Shown here: one piece after another, positions 50,601-61,180 of the stretch
Layout of the letters: each line of letters opens with the position of its first letter
How positions within the stretch are numbered: the first letter of the stretch is position 1
Source: Ipomoea triloba
Taxonomy: Eukaryota; Streptophyta; Magnoliopsida; Solanales; Convolvulaceae
Assembly: GCF_003576645.1 (NCBI RefSeq)
Contig: NC_044925.1
Span: 22,136,299-22,200,298 of the forward strand
DNA: 64,000 nucleotides
Direction: 5' to 3'
Notes under the pieces: generated by a model
The model's input: only the letters and a program-made list of their open reading frames with translations
Databases searched by the model: none
Told to the model about the DNA's origin: nothing
Program-made: the position numbers and the translations under genes

Positions 50601-53172
50601 TAAACCAATGAAAAAGTTATGCAATTATTTATTAATATATCATTTAAAATTATTTTGAATTAATTTTAATTATATAAAAATTAAACAATATATATATACA
50701 CACACACACATACAAATATTCATGTAAAATAAATGCAAAATATAAATTTTAAAGTAAATATTTTTTTAAATTTACATAATATAGTAACAATAAAATAATA
50801 AAAACATGTAAATATTAAAAAATAAAAAATAAATAAATTGGGCGCTATTTGGAAAGGTGAACATTTGCAAGTTTACAAATGTTAGGTGGTGTTGTGAAAT
50901 TTTAGAAATAATAATAATAATAATTTTTAAGAGTCTCACATTGAAAAATAAGAGAGAAACATATGAGTTTATAAGGTCATGTGTTAGACTAGCTAATTGA
51001 TTGGAATTTGGCCATGGTCATGGGTTTATAAGGTCAATCTTAGATTTTAACATAGTATAGCCTTGTTGTCTGCCCATGGTCTTATAAACTAAAAAGTTCT
51101 ATCAAAACCTCCTATTATTATTATTGTTATTATTTATTTTATTTTATTTTATTTTTTTGACCAAGTGAGCTTTTGTGTCTGCATTCTATGCCAAGCAGTC
51201 CCCCAAGATATCTTTAATGGGTTTTGAAACCAAAATATTCTAAATAATAGATAATTGAATATTACTGTTGCGGAGCAGAATGATCATGTGGAGTCCCCTG
51301 AAGAGCAAGCCAAGAAGACAAAGTTATTCTTCATTCAAGCTGTGGAGAACTGGGAAGCTGAGTTCTATGCTAAGGTCAATGATGATGTCTTTATTAATCT
51401 TGGTATGTTGTAGTTCATATACTATACTAACAAAAGTCATCGTCTATCATTATTATTATTTCCAGTCTGCAATTCTGCTCAAGGTTTTCTAATGAAATGA
51501 AAAGCTATATCACAAAGAGTATTTACTGTTTATACACTTGAAATGCTCATTATTTTTACGAAGTTGTTTTTATTGTGTAAAGTCTTTATATGTTCTTTCA
51601 ACCAGGAAGAGTTGGATAAACAAAACCTGCAAATAGGAAAATTTGCTCAACAATTGAACTTTTATAACTTCAGATATCTTAGGACTTAGACTTTTGGAGG
51701 AATAGTATTTAAGCTTCTAGATGAAGTTGTACCCTTTATTGTAACATTCTTTTTAGAATGGTAGCCTTAAATATAAAATTGCCTCTTAAAGAAATTGCAT
51801 ATTCCCCTAGAGTTTGTTTTGCTTAACTTCGAAGAGGTGAATGTTGTTGAACTTTTTCTCAGCTCTATACATGTTGTAGCATATCTGATTGAATATGATA
51901 TGAAAGATTCTAGAATTGAAAAGGTCAGATATTTAATGGGGAAATGATCTTCACAGAGACTTTTTAAAACTTTGTGCTCTAAACATGAGACATACTTGAC
52001 TGAATATGATTTGAAAGATTCTAGAATTGAATAAGTCAGATATTGCATAGGCAATGCTCTAATAATTAGTCTCTCATATTTTTGCAGATGCTGTTGGTGC
52101 GGTGCTCGCCAGTCATATGGATAAGCCTCATGCTTACATTGGGTGTATGAAGTCTGGGGAAGTTTTCTCTAAACCGTGAGTTTTGTCTTGATATCTGGCT
52201 TGGCATTAATGTATTTAGTGAGACCAATGTTTTACCTTACCCATTCTACAGAGGGCACAAATGGTATGAACCAGATTGGTGGAAATTTGGTGATGGAAAA
52301 TCGTGAGTACTGTAAATTTTATTTATTTATTTATTTTTGTTCAAAAGATGAATGATGTCTAAATTTCATCTAGAAGACAAATATAGTTCTTTATTTTCAT
52401 CTCGTTACATGTTTGTGAACCTTTCTACATACAGGTATATCAGGCATGCTTCAGGTGAAATATTTGCCATATCAAAGGCTTTAGCTCAGTTTATTTCCAT
52501 CAACAGGTGATAGCATTCGGTATGCCTTTTATCCTTTGCATATGTATCAATTGAAGATGAATTATGGATTCCTCCGTCCTTGATTTATAGATCAATTCTT
52601 CGAATATACGCCCATGATGACGTGAGTGCTGGGTCCTGGTTCATTGGACTTAATGTTAAACATGTTGATGAAGCGAAATTTTGCTGTTCATCCTGGTCAT
52701 CAGGTCTGTCTTTTTCTTTTCGTTATGCACATTTGATATTCCCCTTGCTTTTTCACCCATGATTTAGTATTTGGAATGGTCAGCCTTGTCTATTTTCATG
52801 TTAGCTAAATACCGTACCAATTTCCCCTACATATAGGCTTTTCCTTATGCCATCTTTGCTCAGAAGTTATAAATTCATTAAACATCAAATTTTCATAGGT
52901 AAACTTATCCAAATAAAAATGCTGCCCCCGCTCCCAGCAAGGGTGAATGCATATAAAATACCTATCTGCTATGCTCTAAAAAGCAAGAGCTATATTGATA
53001 CCGCTTTCCCTATATAGAACCGATATTATTAATTTATTAATGTTGTGCCTGTGTAGAACCCAATCATAAGACACATTCTCATCTACTGCATTGATCTATT
53101 CATACGAAATAACGTTTTATTTTGTTGTTTTTGGAACTTGGAATTTCAGGATCTGTATGTGGTGCTGTGTGA
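45913..53172 (+). CDS. HPGT1: Hydroxyproline O-galactosyltransferase, HPGT1-like (GT31)
   Basis: Twelve exons: 45913-46028, 46161-46224, 46491-46540, 46641-46834, 47133-47196, 47309-47381, 51279-51402, 52088-52175, 52252-52302, 52435-52506, 52591-52703 and 53150-53172, totalling 1032 nt (343 aa). It is a type II Golgi membrane protein: short basic N-terminus (MAGRGSTNRVYSG), a signal anchor (residues ~19-38, VSFLMLSMFAAMASLYVAG), a DUF4094-like stem (LWQDAESRVYL...SVDDTLKLIACREQ), then the GT31 domain with KKLLAVLGIITKFDRRKNRE, the metal/UDP-binding KVNDDVFINL (Asp-Asp at 222-223), EPDWWKFGDGKSYIRHASGE and HDDVSAGSWFIGL. HPGT enzymes add the first galactose to hydroxyproline of arabinogalactan proteins from UDP-galactose. 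Length matches Arabidopsis HPGT1 (~340 aa), and the family assignment rests on the stem plus the short C-terminus SGSVCGAV. Intron 6 (about 3.9 kb) is inflated by transposons. All exons are intact. Confidence 0.9.
47490..50905. mobile_element. Large inverted-repeat element in intron 6, PIF/Harbinger ORF1-like relic
   Basis: Outer ends share 'acaacacc' (47501 and, inverted, about 50893). The left arm (47990-49030, 49270-49330) is matched in inverse by the right arm (about 49600-50600). Examples: 'ttaatcacttaataatttct' at 48025 against its inverse at 50545, 'ttggtaattgtttcctttt' at 48237 against 50400, and 'cacggaaattgt' at 48673 against 50005. Read towards the centre of each arm, a broken frame gives DDMLLCIA..LNINKNAI...DQTDNTLVKH. 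This resembles the trihelix/Myb-like ORF1 proteins of plant PIF/Harbinger elements (D.LL..AWLN.S.D...G..Q....FW). A SINE is nested at 47628. Either a long-arm foldback element or two copies in tail-to-tail orientation. Confidence 0.65.
47628..47740 (-). mobile_element. SINE copy, short 3' form
   Basis: Minus orientation. A-box TGGTCTAGTGG and B-box GGTTCGAGCCT are both intact, but the A-tail follows directly after GTTGACTC, so the usual 3' section is missing. A (TA)n microsatellite (47587-47620) abuts the tail. Confidence 0.8.
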
Positions 53173-53588
53173 TTTAATGTGCCTACACACTTCAAAGGTT
53201 ACATATTAAATGTCAAGGAAGATATGAATTTACTCCAATTCATTCATTACAATGCAACTTAGAAGGTTACAAGCTCATGGTAAGTTTTGATTGTCAAACA
53301 AAACCCATCGCGTAAATATTGATAGAGGACAGGCATTGGTCTATGACGAGGCACATCGATTTGCAAAAACAACTTGGCCCCAGTTCTTGTGAAAAGACTT
53401 GATCTTGGTTCATTTGTAAATGAATTGTGATACACTGAACTTAACCGAAGAGTTCATGCAAATGTAATTTAACTTGTGATGAATGGATATGACTATCACA
53501 GTGTCTTTACTGGTTTTCCCCTTTTTTGTAGTCACTGTAATGAACCCTAATTCTAGATGGTTAATTGAGTGGTCGTAGATGGAACTTA
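53173..53588. other. 3' untranslated and flanking DNA of the HPGT1-like gene
   Basis: No further coding sequence. The transcript probably ends in this stretch. Confidence 0.5.
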
Positions 53589-53917
53589 GGGGGCGTTTGG
53601 TTCAAGGGATCTGAGATTACCCCGGTAATCTGAAAAAGGTAATGTAAGATTACTATGTTTGGTTTAGGTAATATGAGATGGAAGGTAATATAACATTACT
53701 GCCACGTAGGAAATGGGGGTATATTTGAGGTAATCTGATTACCAAGTTTTGTTTAGGTAATGTGAGATTACTTTTCAATATTCCAAAATTGCCCTCATTT
53801 ATATGCCTCTTTTATTTCATTTATATAGCTCTTTTATTCATAGACACAGACACGGACGCTACTTTTATATACATTCATATCTTCATTGGATTTATTTCTA
53901 GTGCTTATACACATTCC

Positions 53918-53956
<39 letters not shown>

Positions 53957-54212
53957 GAAGCATATTGTTAAATTTTGAAATATGGAAAAAAAAAAACTTG
54001 TAGTTTACACCTTTCAATTTCTATGAGGGCATTTAAGTAATTGATATAATATAACCTAAAATATAACCTTCAACCAAACAAGTTAATATTACATTCCCAG
54101 AACTTTAACCAAACACATCAGGTAATCTTACATTCCCGAAATCTCACATTACCTTCCCGAAGGTAATCCTATTACCTGAGGTAATCTAAGATTCCGTGAA
54201 CCAAACGGCCCC
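53589..54212. mobile_element. PIF/Harbinger-like MITE, family D
   Basis: Ends GGGGGCGTTTGGTTCA and TGAACCAAACGGCCCC, with TTA duplications at 53586-53588 and 54213-54215. The interior is rich in 'ggtaatctgagattacc'-type inverted text and an (ATT)n run at about 53918-53957. Length 624 bp. No ORF. Confidence 0.8.
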
Positions 54213-54320
54213 TTAGAGGAATGAGATGGATATGGTGCTTGTTTGCAATGAACACTTGGTTCCGTTGCGAGGTGAGAAGGTAGGCTCCGGTGAGAGCATC
54301 AGGGACAGGGTTTTAAAAAA

Positions 54321-54392
54321 TATCAGAGCCAGGTTTCGATCCTGGGACCTGTGGGTTATGGGCCCACCACGCTTCCGCTGCGCCACTCTGAT
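54321..54392 (-). tRNA. tRNA-iMet: Initiator tRNA-Met (CAU)
   Basis: On the minus strand the 72-nt sequence starts ATCAGAGTGGCGCAGCGGAA and ends CTGGCTCTGATA. The acceptor stem ATCAGAG pairs with CTCTGAT, and the A1-U72 pair is typical of eukaryotic initiators. The anticodon arm GTGGGCC-CAT-AACCCAC has anticodon CAT. The T loop carries ATCG instead of TTCG, another initiator hallmark. CCA is not encoded, and a run of six T follows immediately (minus strand) as a polymerase III terminator. No intron. It appears intact and is the only tRNA gene seen in the window. Confidence 0.95.
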
Positions 54393-55957
54393 TTGTTGTT
54401 TTAGTTTCTAAATGTATAATATATATATACAAACTCTCTATAATTTTAAGACCCAAAACACCTCCGGGGACCTGAATTCATGCGTTCCCTATGCCCTATT
54501 GCCTTACGCATTAAAATATTAAAAATGAGAGAGGAGACCAATACTTTAATTCTTAAATCTAATATTTTATATCATAAATATACTACTTTATTAAGAATAG
54601 TTACCTGATTAAAATAAATTATTGTAAGATATTTTACACATCTTATAATAAAATAAAAATATAAATAAATATAATAAAAATAAATTAAAATTATGCCCAT
54701 AAGGCCATAAGTGACCATTCAATTATGTCGTATCAATTTGTGGACATTCTGGAAGGGGAAAGAGATCTTTTCAGAAGCACTTTACCAAACTATAAGAAGC
54801 AAAACTCATCACATCACATAACCTTATCTTATATTATCTATATGTATTCTAACTTCTTCTTTTATATATATATATATATATATTCAACCTGATGATTGTT
54901 ATTTTATAAAAACAAATTGGTCATAATTTTTATTTTAGTTTATTTTTTTTCCTTCAATAAAATTTTCGATATGTAATGAAAATTTTAATCACTGATAGTA
55001 TATATGCTTATCATTCTCTTGATCTTAATTTCATAATAGAACAAAACTATTGAAATATTCATTAAAGAAATAAAATCCAAAAATTTATATATTTAAACTA
55101 GGTAGAGTTCCGTTGAATAAAGAGAATTTAAACAAATAAATAAAGAAACTAAAAAAAAAAAAAAAAAAAAAAAAGAGAGAGAGAGAGAGAGAGAAACTAT
55201 CTATGTTCATTCATTTACTTGCTTTGATACCATTTTAGTGTCATTTTCACAAAGTCATAAAGGCTATAGTGTTACATTTAAATTTTTATACAAAACTTTA
55301 AAGCGGTACAATAGCTTGTCATGATTCTTTTCATTATTATTAATATGTGTTAGTTTTGATAGAAGCGTTACGTTGATAATATCTTCGTAATATCTTGGTA
55401 TCTGTTGTTGCTAGTAGAGTCAATAGTACTCAAAAAAGAAATGTTGTTGCTAGTAGAGTTGTTGATAAAGATGATGACCTTTATTTTGTTTTCTTTTGGG
55501 ACACTTCTTTGCTCTGGATTAATTCATCCATTTCTGTTATATCTTCTAGCATCTCCTGTTATAATTTTTCGTACTTTCTCTCAACTAATCTTTAATAAAA
55601 AATTTGCTTGTTGATAGTATGATTATCATTTTCTTGATTTTAATTCCATAATAGAACAAAACATGACACATGATTTACATCCCACATGGTTTGATCCAAG
55701 CATGTAACCTAGAGATCGAGGTGAAGCATGTCAATGGTGGACAAATGAAGGGTAACACTCATTAAAATCCAAACCTTGACATTCTTATCTACTCAAAGTA
55801 CTTACTATATATGATGATCTAAAAGGGTCCCATAAACCCCAATCCTTACTAATATGGTTTGATCTGCTTGCTTTTAAGTTTCCACTTAAACGTGCTTCCA
55901 GGGATGTGTTGGTTGGTCTATGTTCCCTTCTAGCGGATTAATACAAATCACAACCAT
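54393..55957. other. AT-rich intergenic DNA, no gene supported
   Basis: A/GA-rich microsatellite at 55150-55195 and (AT)n at 54865-54882. A SINE 3' tail remnant ('agagtcaatagtactcaaaa') lies at 55417-55437, and its neighbourhood 'gttgttgctagtagagt' is duplicated. No gene. Confidence 0.45.
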
Positions 55958-56635
55958 TATATCGTGGACCAAGCTCATTATGCATATTGTGGATCATGTC
56001 CGTATTATATATATGAATTTAGCATAGTATGTACCTTCAGTTAAACATATTGTAGGCATGGTTGCAGATTTACAGTAGGTGCTAGGCGCTAGTCGGGCGT
56101 GCGGTAGACTAGCGCTTAGCGCCTAAGCGGTCTAGGCGGTACCTAGGCGGCAACCTATAAAAACAAAAAAAATAATGCATGTGTGTGGGTGTATGTCATA
56201 TATTATATTATATATAAATCTCTTACTTCTTTATTTATATAAATAAATAAATTTAAATATATGTAAATATAATTAAAAAAAATTAACAAGGTCGACTCGC
56301 TCGAGTTAACTCGGCTAACTCTGTCGAGTTGGGCGAGTTAACTCGGCCGAGTCGGCCGCCAACTCGGCCCAATCGGCCAAGTGCCCGAGTTAGGCGCTAG
56401 GCGGACGCCTAGGGAGCAATTCACCTCGGTCTAGGGGCGCCTAGCGCCTAAGCGGCCTAGGCGGTGGATTTTTGCAACAGTGATTGTAGGTAACATATTA
56501 GCTACCTTCAATTTATTCAAGTACATAATCGATCAGGTTAAGGTACATAATAGGTTAACTGCGGTACATAATATGGTCCATATATGATCCACAATGCACA
56601 TAATAAACCCTAACCCACGATATAATTTATGTACA
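55958..56635. mobile_element. TIR element of the GTGGACC family hosting a nested hAT MITE
   Basis: The left end ATTATATCGTGGACC and inverted right end (from 'cccacgatataat') match, followed inward by 'ttatgcatattgtggatcat' and its inverted counterpart 'atgatccacaatgcacataa'. The interior is almost wholly the nested hAT MITE 56057-56482. Confidence 0.65.
56057..56482. mobile_element. hAT-type MITE, CCTAGGCG-rich, with perfect 8-bp TSD
   Basis: Ends CATGGTTGCAG and (inverted) CACTGTTGCAA. The perfect 8-bp duplication ATTGTAGG lies at 56049-56056 and 56483-56490. Both arms are packed with overlapping GC-rich GCGCCTA/TAGGCGC motifs. The middle (56285-56395) repeats 'gagttaactcggc' / 'cgagttgggcgag'. 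It is strikingly GC-rich against AT-rich surroundings. No ORF. Confidence 0.85.
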
Positions 56636-57660
56636 AATTACGTGGTATAATACTCTATTAAAGAGATTTAGATTAGACTTTCATAAGAGTAGTCTAGCTT
56701 TATGGGTGTAACTCGAGACAAATGTGAATTAATTTCACAATGGTGGGATATGAAATGTCGTATGTAAGAAAACACGAATAACCCAATTGTTTGGAACAGT
56801 TGGTAAGCAGGTGCTAATTATATTCAATTGTAAAATTAGAAAAAAGTTTTGGGTTAGAATACATATAGTTATGGCCAATTTAAACATGATAAAAAATATT
56901 GTGGTGATCCAAAATTACGCAATAAGAAGTAGCACACGCATGTGAAAAGCAAGTGTACGTGAAAGATGTACGAGTGGGATGCTTTGTGGTATCACAATGT
57001 TTCATCAAGCCAATGAGTAACAGCTAGAAGTAAACTAACTAATTAGAGTTCATTAATACTTTGTAACAACATTTTATTTGCAGTTATAGAAAGAAAATAA
57101 GTAATTTTGAAACTTATATATATCTTACAAACATTCAACACGTATAATCTTATCTTTAAAATCACAACCAAACTCAACTATTGCATAATTTACAATTACA
57201 ACTCGACAATTCTTGATACTATTATAAACAATTTGACATAGACAAGAAACTGTTAAAACACTTCCTAAGATAACTTTAGAACTTGATGGCTAATATGCTA
57301 AATATACTTGTAATCTGATTGAAAAGCTGGTCATATTTAAGCAAAAAAGTCGACCGTAAAGAGGGATATGATTTATTAAACTTAACTTACTTCCCAAGCA
57401 TTATAGAGCCTCGAGAACTCCATTATTATACTTGAATTGTACTATTAATTAAGAACTTTTTATTATCGATACAACATTCTTTATTCTACAACACTCTTTA
57501 GAAAAATGCTATTCTGTTTTACTAAAATCACTCCATAATATCATTATCTGATATATATGACATTAATTAAAAAAAGAAAAACTCTTTATATTTATTGATT
57601 ACTTATAAATTTTCTCCAAAAGGTTGAATTTCCAATCCCAAGGCCCCCTACACCACCTTA
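56636..57660. other. AT-rich intergenic DNA, nothing recognised
   Basis: No gene or element seen. Confidence 0.4.
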
Positions 57661-57834
57661 GACTGATAAAGCATTTGAGAGGATGTAAATTATAGTAATT
57701 TAGTGGCTCAGCAGTCAATGTCAAATGTCGGTGCGCAGAAGGAATTAGACTGATAAAGCATTTGAGAGGATGTAAATTATAGTAATTTAGTGGCTCAGCA
57801 GTCAATGTCAAATGTCGGTGCGCAGAAGGAATTT
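57661..57834. repeat. Perfect 87-bp tandem duplication
   Basis: The unit 57661-57747 (starting GACTGATAAAGC) is repeated at 57748-57834 with identity at all positions but the last. The near-perfect match shows a very recent event or an assembly artefact. Confidence 0.9.
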
Positions 57835-57973
57835 GCCCACATTGAACATAATCTTAATCACACTGCTGCTGTCAAATTTTGAACATTAGTATCTTCCCCC
57901 AAACACTACCTACTTATAAATTAATTGATTTTATCATAAGTTAATAAAGAGTTTACTTTTATATTTATATTTA

Positions 57974-58016
<43 letters not shown>

Positions 58017-58017
58017 A

Positions 58018-58061
<44 letters not shown>

Positions 58062-58344
58062 GAGCAAAGCCCATTTTCCAACAATATAAATTCTCTTTCA
58101 TTTATTTAAATGGGTTGCATACTTGCATCGGTTGATGAGACCTTGAGAAGCTAAACAGATTTAAAATAATACGCAGTCATAATAATAATTTGAAGAAAGT
58201 CACAATGCAAGTTGTCCTGTTGAGAAGAAAACCAAAAGTTATCTTATCACATTATCTATAAGATTTAAAAATCTTATTTTTGTTTTGAATTAGTTGACTT
58301 TATTCTCAATTAATTTAAAGTAAAAAATTAAAGCAATAAAAAAA
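57835..58344. repeat. Microsatellites (TA)n and (ATT)n in non-coding DNA
   Basis: (TATATT)n passes into (AT)n at about 57960-58013 and then (ATT)n at 58018-58061. Nothing else recognised. Confidence 0.7.
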
Positions 58345-59471
58345 GAGTTAATTCCAGTAATGGTCCTCCGACTATGTTGATTTTCCAAATTTGGTCCTCG
58401 TCTTTTAATTTGGATGAATTAAATCCTTGACTTTCAAAATTGTTCCAAAATTGGTCCTTCCGTTAACATGGCATACGTTAAGTGCAGGGGTAAAAGGGTC
58501 TTTTCCATTGCTAGGTGTAATCTTCTTCCCTGTTCATACGGCCTCTGTTATTTTTCTCTCTGCAGAATGCTTTCAATTTGGATCTCATGCAAAACATTGC
58601 ATCTGCTTTATCTAATGCATTGATTTGCATTCTCTTCTTCCTACTTGTTTTGGAGAACCCAGGTAGTTCATTTTTTAAGAGGATAAAATTTGTTGATGGC
58701 ACCATACAATGCTCGTCGCCTGCCGCTCCGGTTTCTGCTCCACCTTCGGCAATTGGAACCTACATGGACTCCGGCAAAACAGCATACGACGAACAGCAAC
58801 AACTTGAGCAGAACAGCAGCGACAACACAGTTGACGGCGGTGGCTTACAGCAGGAGATCGACAACGGCCAACTAGATGGCAACAAGGTAGATTCTCCGGC
58901 GAACTTGATGGTGTTGTTGAGGTAAGAATGATGATGGAATGATTAAATATTCTGATTTAAAAAATTGGGGGTGTTAGGCAACGCAAAATGAGCTAAGCAG
59001 ATTAAAACAAGAAGATGATTAGCATTGAAAATTTTAGCGTTCCTTATCAAACATGTTTACGAGCTTTGCTTTCCCTCATTTGAATTTCCTACCTCTCTAA
59101 GCTAGTGAGCTCGGTGCTGCGGTGACCACTGCTACTCTCGACTCCGATTTGTCCCTCACCGGAGGGTTTGAGAGCAGTGTTGAGGCAAGAGTACTGGAGA
59201 GCAGGGCAATAGTTGGAAGCTGTCTCACATCCCAGTTCTATTCATCCGTGACTTTAGCTCAGTCCTAGGGGTGTTGCAGATACTCTTGGCTTGAGAAGAA
59301 GAGACCCAACATATGAATGGACACTTTTGCCCCTGCTTTTAACGTCTTGGTTCACGAAGGACTAATGGTGGAACGATTTTGATAGTCAAGGGTTTAATTT
59401 GTCCAAATTAAAAGACGAGGACTAAATTTGAAAAATCGCTATAGTCAGAGGACTATTACTGGAATTAACTC
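58345..59471. mobile_element. Mutator-like element carrying GC-rich cargo (Pack-MULE candidate 1)
   Basis: Long terminal inverted repeats of about 155 bp start GAGTTAATTCCAGTAAT and end ATTACTGGAATTAACTC. The perfect 9-bp duplication ATAAAAAAA lies at 58336-58344 and 59472-59480. No transposase. Inside, a frame with ATG at 58587 and stop at 58923-58925 encodes about 112 residues with a signal-peptide-like start (ALICILFFLLVLENPG) and a Gln/Asn/Ser-rich remainder, in much more GC-rich DNA than the TIRs. A second GC-rich stretch lies at 59095-59270. This suggests captured host-gene pieces. I cannot name the donor gene. Confidence 0.75.
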
Positions 59472-59480
59472 ATAAAAAAA

Positions 59481-60719
59481 TTACACATTGAGAATCTAAA
59501 TTGACAATCATACTTGATAGTTGATACTATTATGTATAACATATATGCTTGTATCATGTAGGCTATATTTGGCATAAGTAACTTGAAAGATGAAAGTTGA
59601 AAAGTTATAAGTTAGAAGCTGAAAATTGAAGAGTTATTAAACTAGTTATTATACTTAAAAGTATTTGATAAAATTAGTTTTTTAATAAGTTGATAAATGT
59701 AAAAAGATTAAAAAAAACATCTTCATAAAATTTAAATAGGTTAGTTTACATATTAAAATTAATTTAACATTTTGAAATGAAAATATTAGTATAATCATGA
59801 TCTAGCATCCCATAATGAAGTAGCAGTTTTGTTGCTAATCTCCCTCACCTCATAGTGAAACTATTAGTCATATGTCATAACCATTTTTGTCTTATGCCAA
59901 CAAACCTATTTAAATTGCATTAAATATGTGGACATTTCAGTTTATTCAGTTCTAAATATTTTTTTAGACCAATATGCTTTTGTATTTAATGTCATTTAAA
60001 CATGTTTTTTGACAAAATACAAAAATGATCGTATCACAATAATATTAGAACTAACAAAAAAATTTCTGGAAAAGAAAAAAAATGACATATAAATTTAAAA
60101 TAAAAAATAAAATTAATTCTTCTAGTATGATTTCCAATCGAACATAATACGATGATGCATGTTGGTGTATGTGTATATATGTGATATGGATGAAATGTGA
60201 ATTTGTGCTTTTGCGTGACTTATTTGAATTACTCATTCTATCTAATCCAATGGTATAATCTAAGTACAATAATATATATACTAGTTAATTATGGAACCTG
60301 TTTTCTCGTAGCAACCATATTTCTTGTCTCTTGTATTTGTTTTTCTTTGCAGCTGGAAGTTGGCAGACATTGTCACATTGTCACATCCCCTCCGTACGTT
60401 AGTTGTGCCCATCATTTTTTAATTTGCATCATTTGAACAAGAAAACAGTACTTCGTTGTGTTTTTGTAAGGTGGGCATAAAGCTTGGTTGTTGCTTCGTT
60501 CAATATATTAAAAATAAACTTTTAATATATTAAAAATAATTTTATATCAATGGTCTGTCTTACAAAATGAATCATGGTTCATATGGTATAATGATTGTCT
60601 CTAGGTGGGTACCCTTTTCTATATTTTAGACACCAATAACCAATATAAAGAAACTAGTAAAGTGGTGTGTTTTTAAAAATGATTTTTAAAGTTGAAAATT
60701 GAACATAAACGACATGGCT
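59481..60719. other. AT-rich intergenic DNA, nothing recognised
   Basis: No gene or complete element. The frames at 60051-60436 have no recognisable domain. Confidence 0.4.
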
Positions 60720-60850
60720 CCCCCAAATAAGGAGGTCATGTGTTTGAGTTCAAATAGGGCAGTATTGACTCTTTGTGCTTCAGTAGGTTAATAAAATAAT
60801 TATGAACAAATACTACACTATAACAGAGTCAGTAATAGTGAAAAAAATAA
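60720..60850 (+). mobile_element. SINE copy, degenerate head
   Basis: Contains a degraded B-box region 'catgtgtttgagttcaaata' and the characteristic tail 'ctttgtgcttcagtaggtta' ... 'tataacagagtcagtaatag' followed by an A-run. Confidence 0.65.
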
Positions 60851-61180
60851 AATTGAAAACCATTTTTTTGTGAAAACGTTGTACCACATTTTTCTATTAT
60901 TTGTACTCTCTATCTCTTATAGTCTTATGTGTTGATTAATCACAATTATAGAAAGTCATATTTTTTATTTTCCACTCCATCGATGTATATCATTTATCAC
61001 GTGACAAGAATATACTCCAGCAAGTAAAATTAGCTCCTAATACAACCCTAATCCTGTTAATCTGATAGTTGACTTAATAATTATGTTTTGAATTTGATTG
61101 TGTGTGGGAGTCAAAACTTATGTTGATTTGCTTACTTGTGATCTAATGTTGTATCTCAGTTGATCTGATAGTTGATTTAA

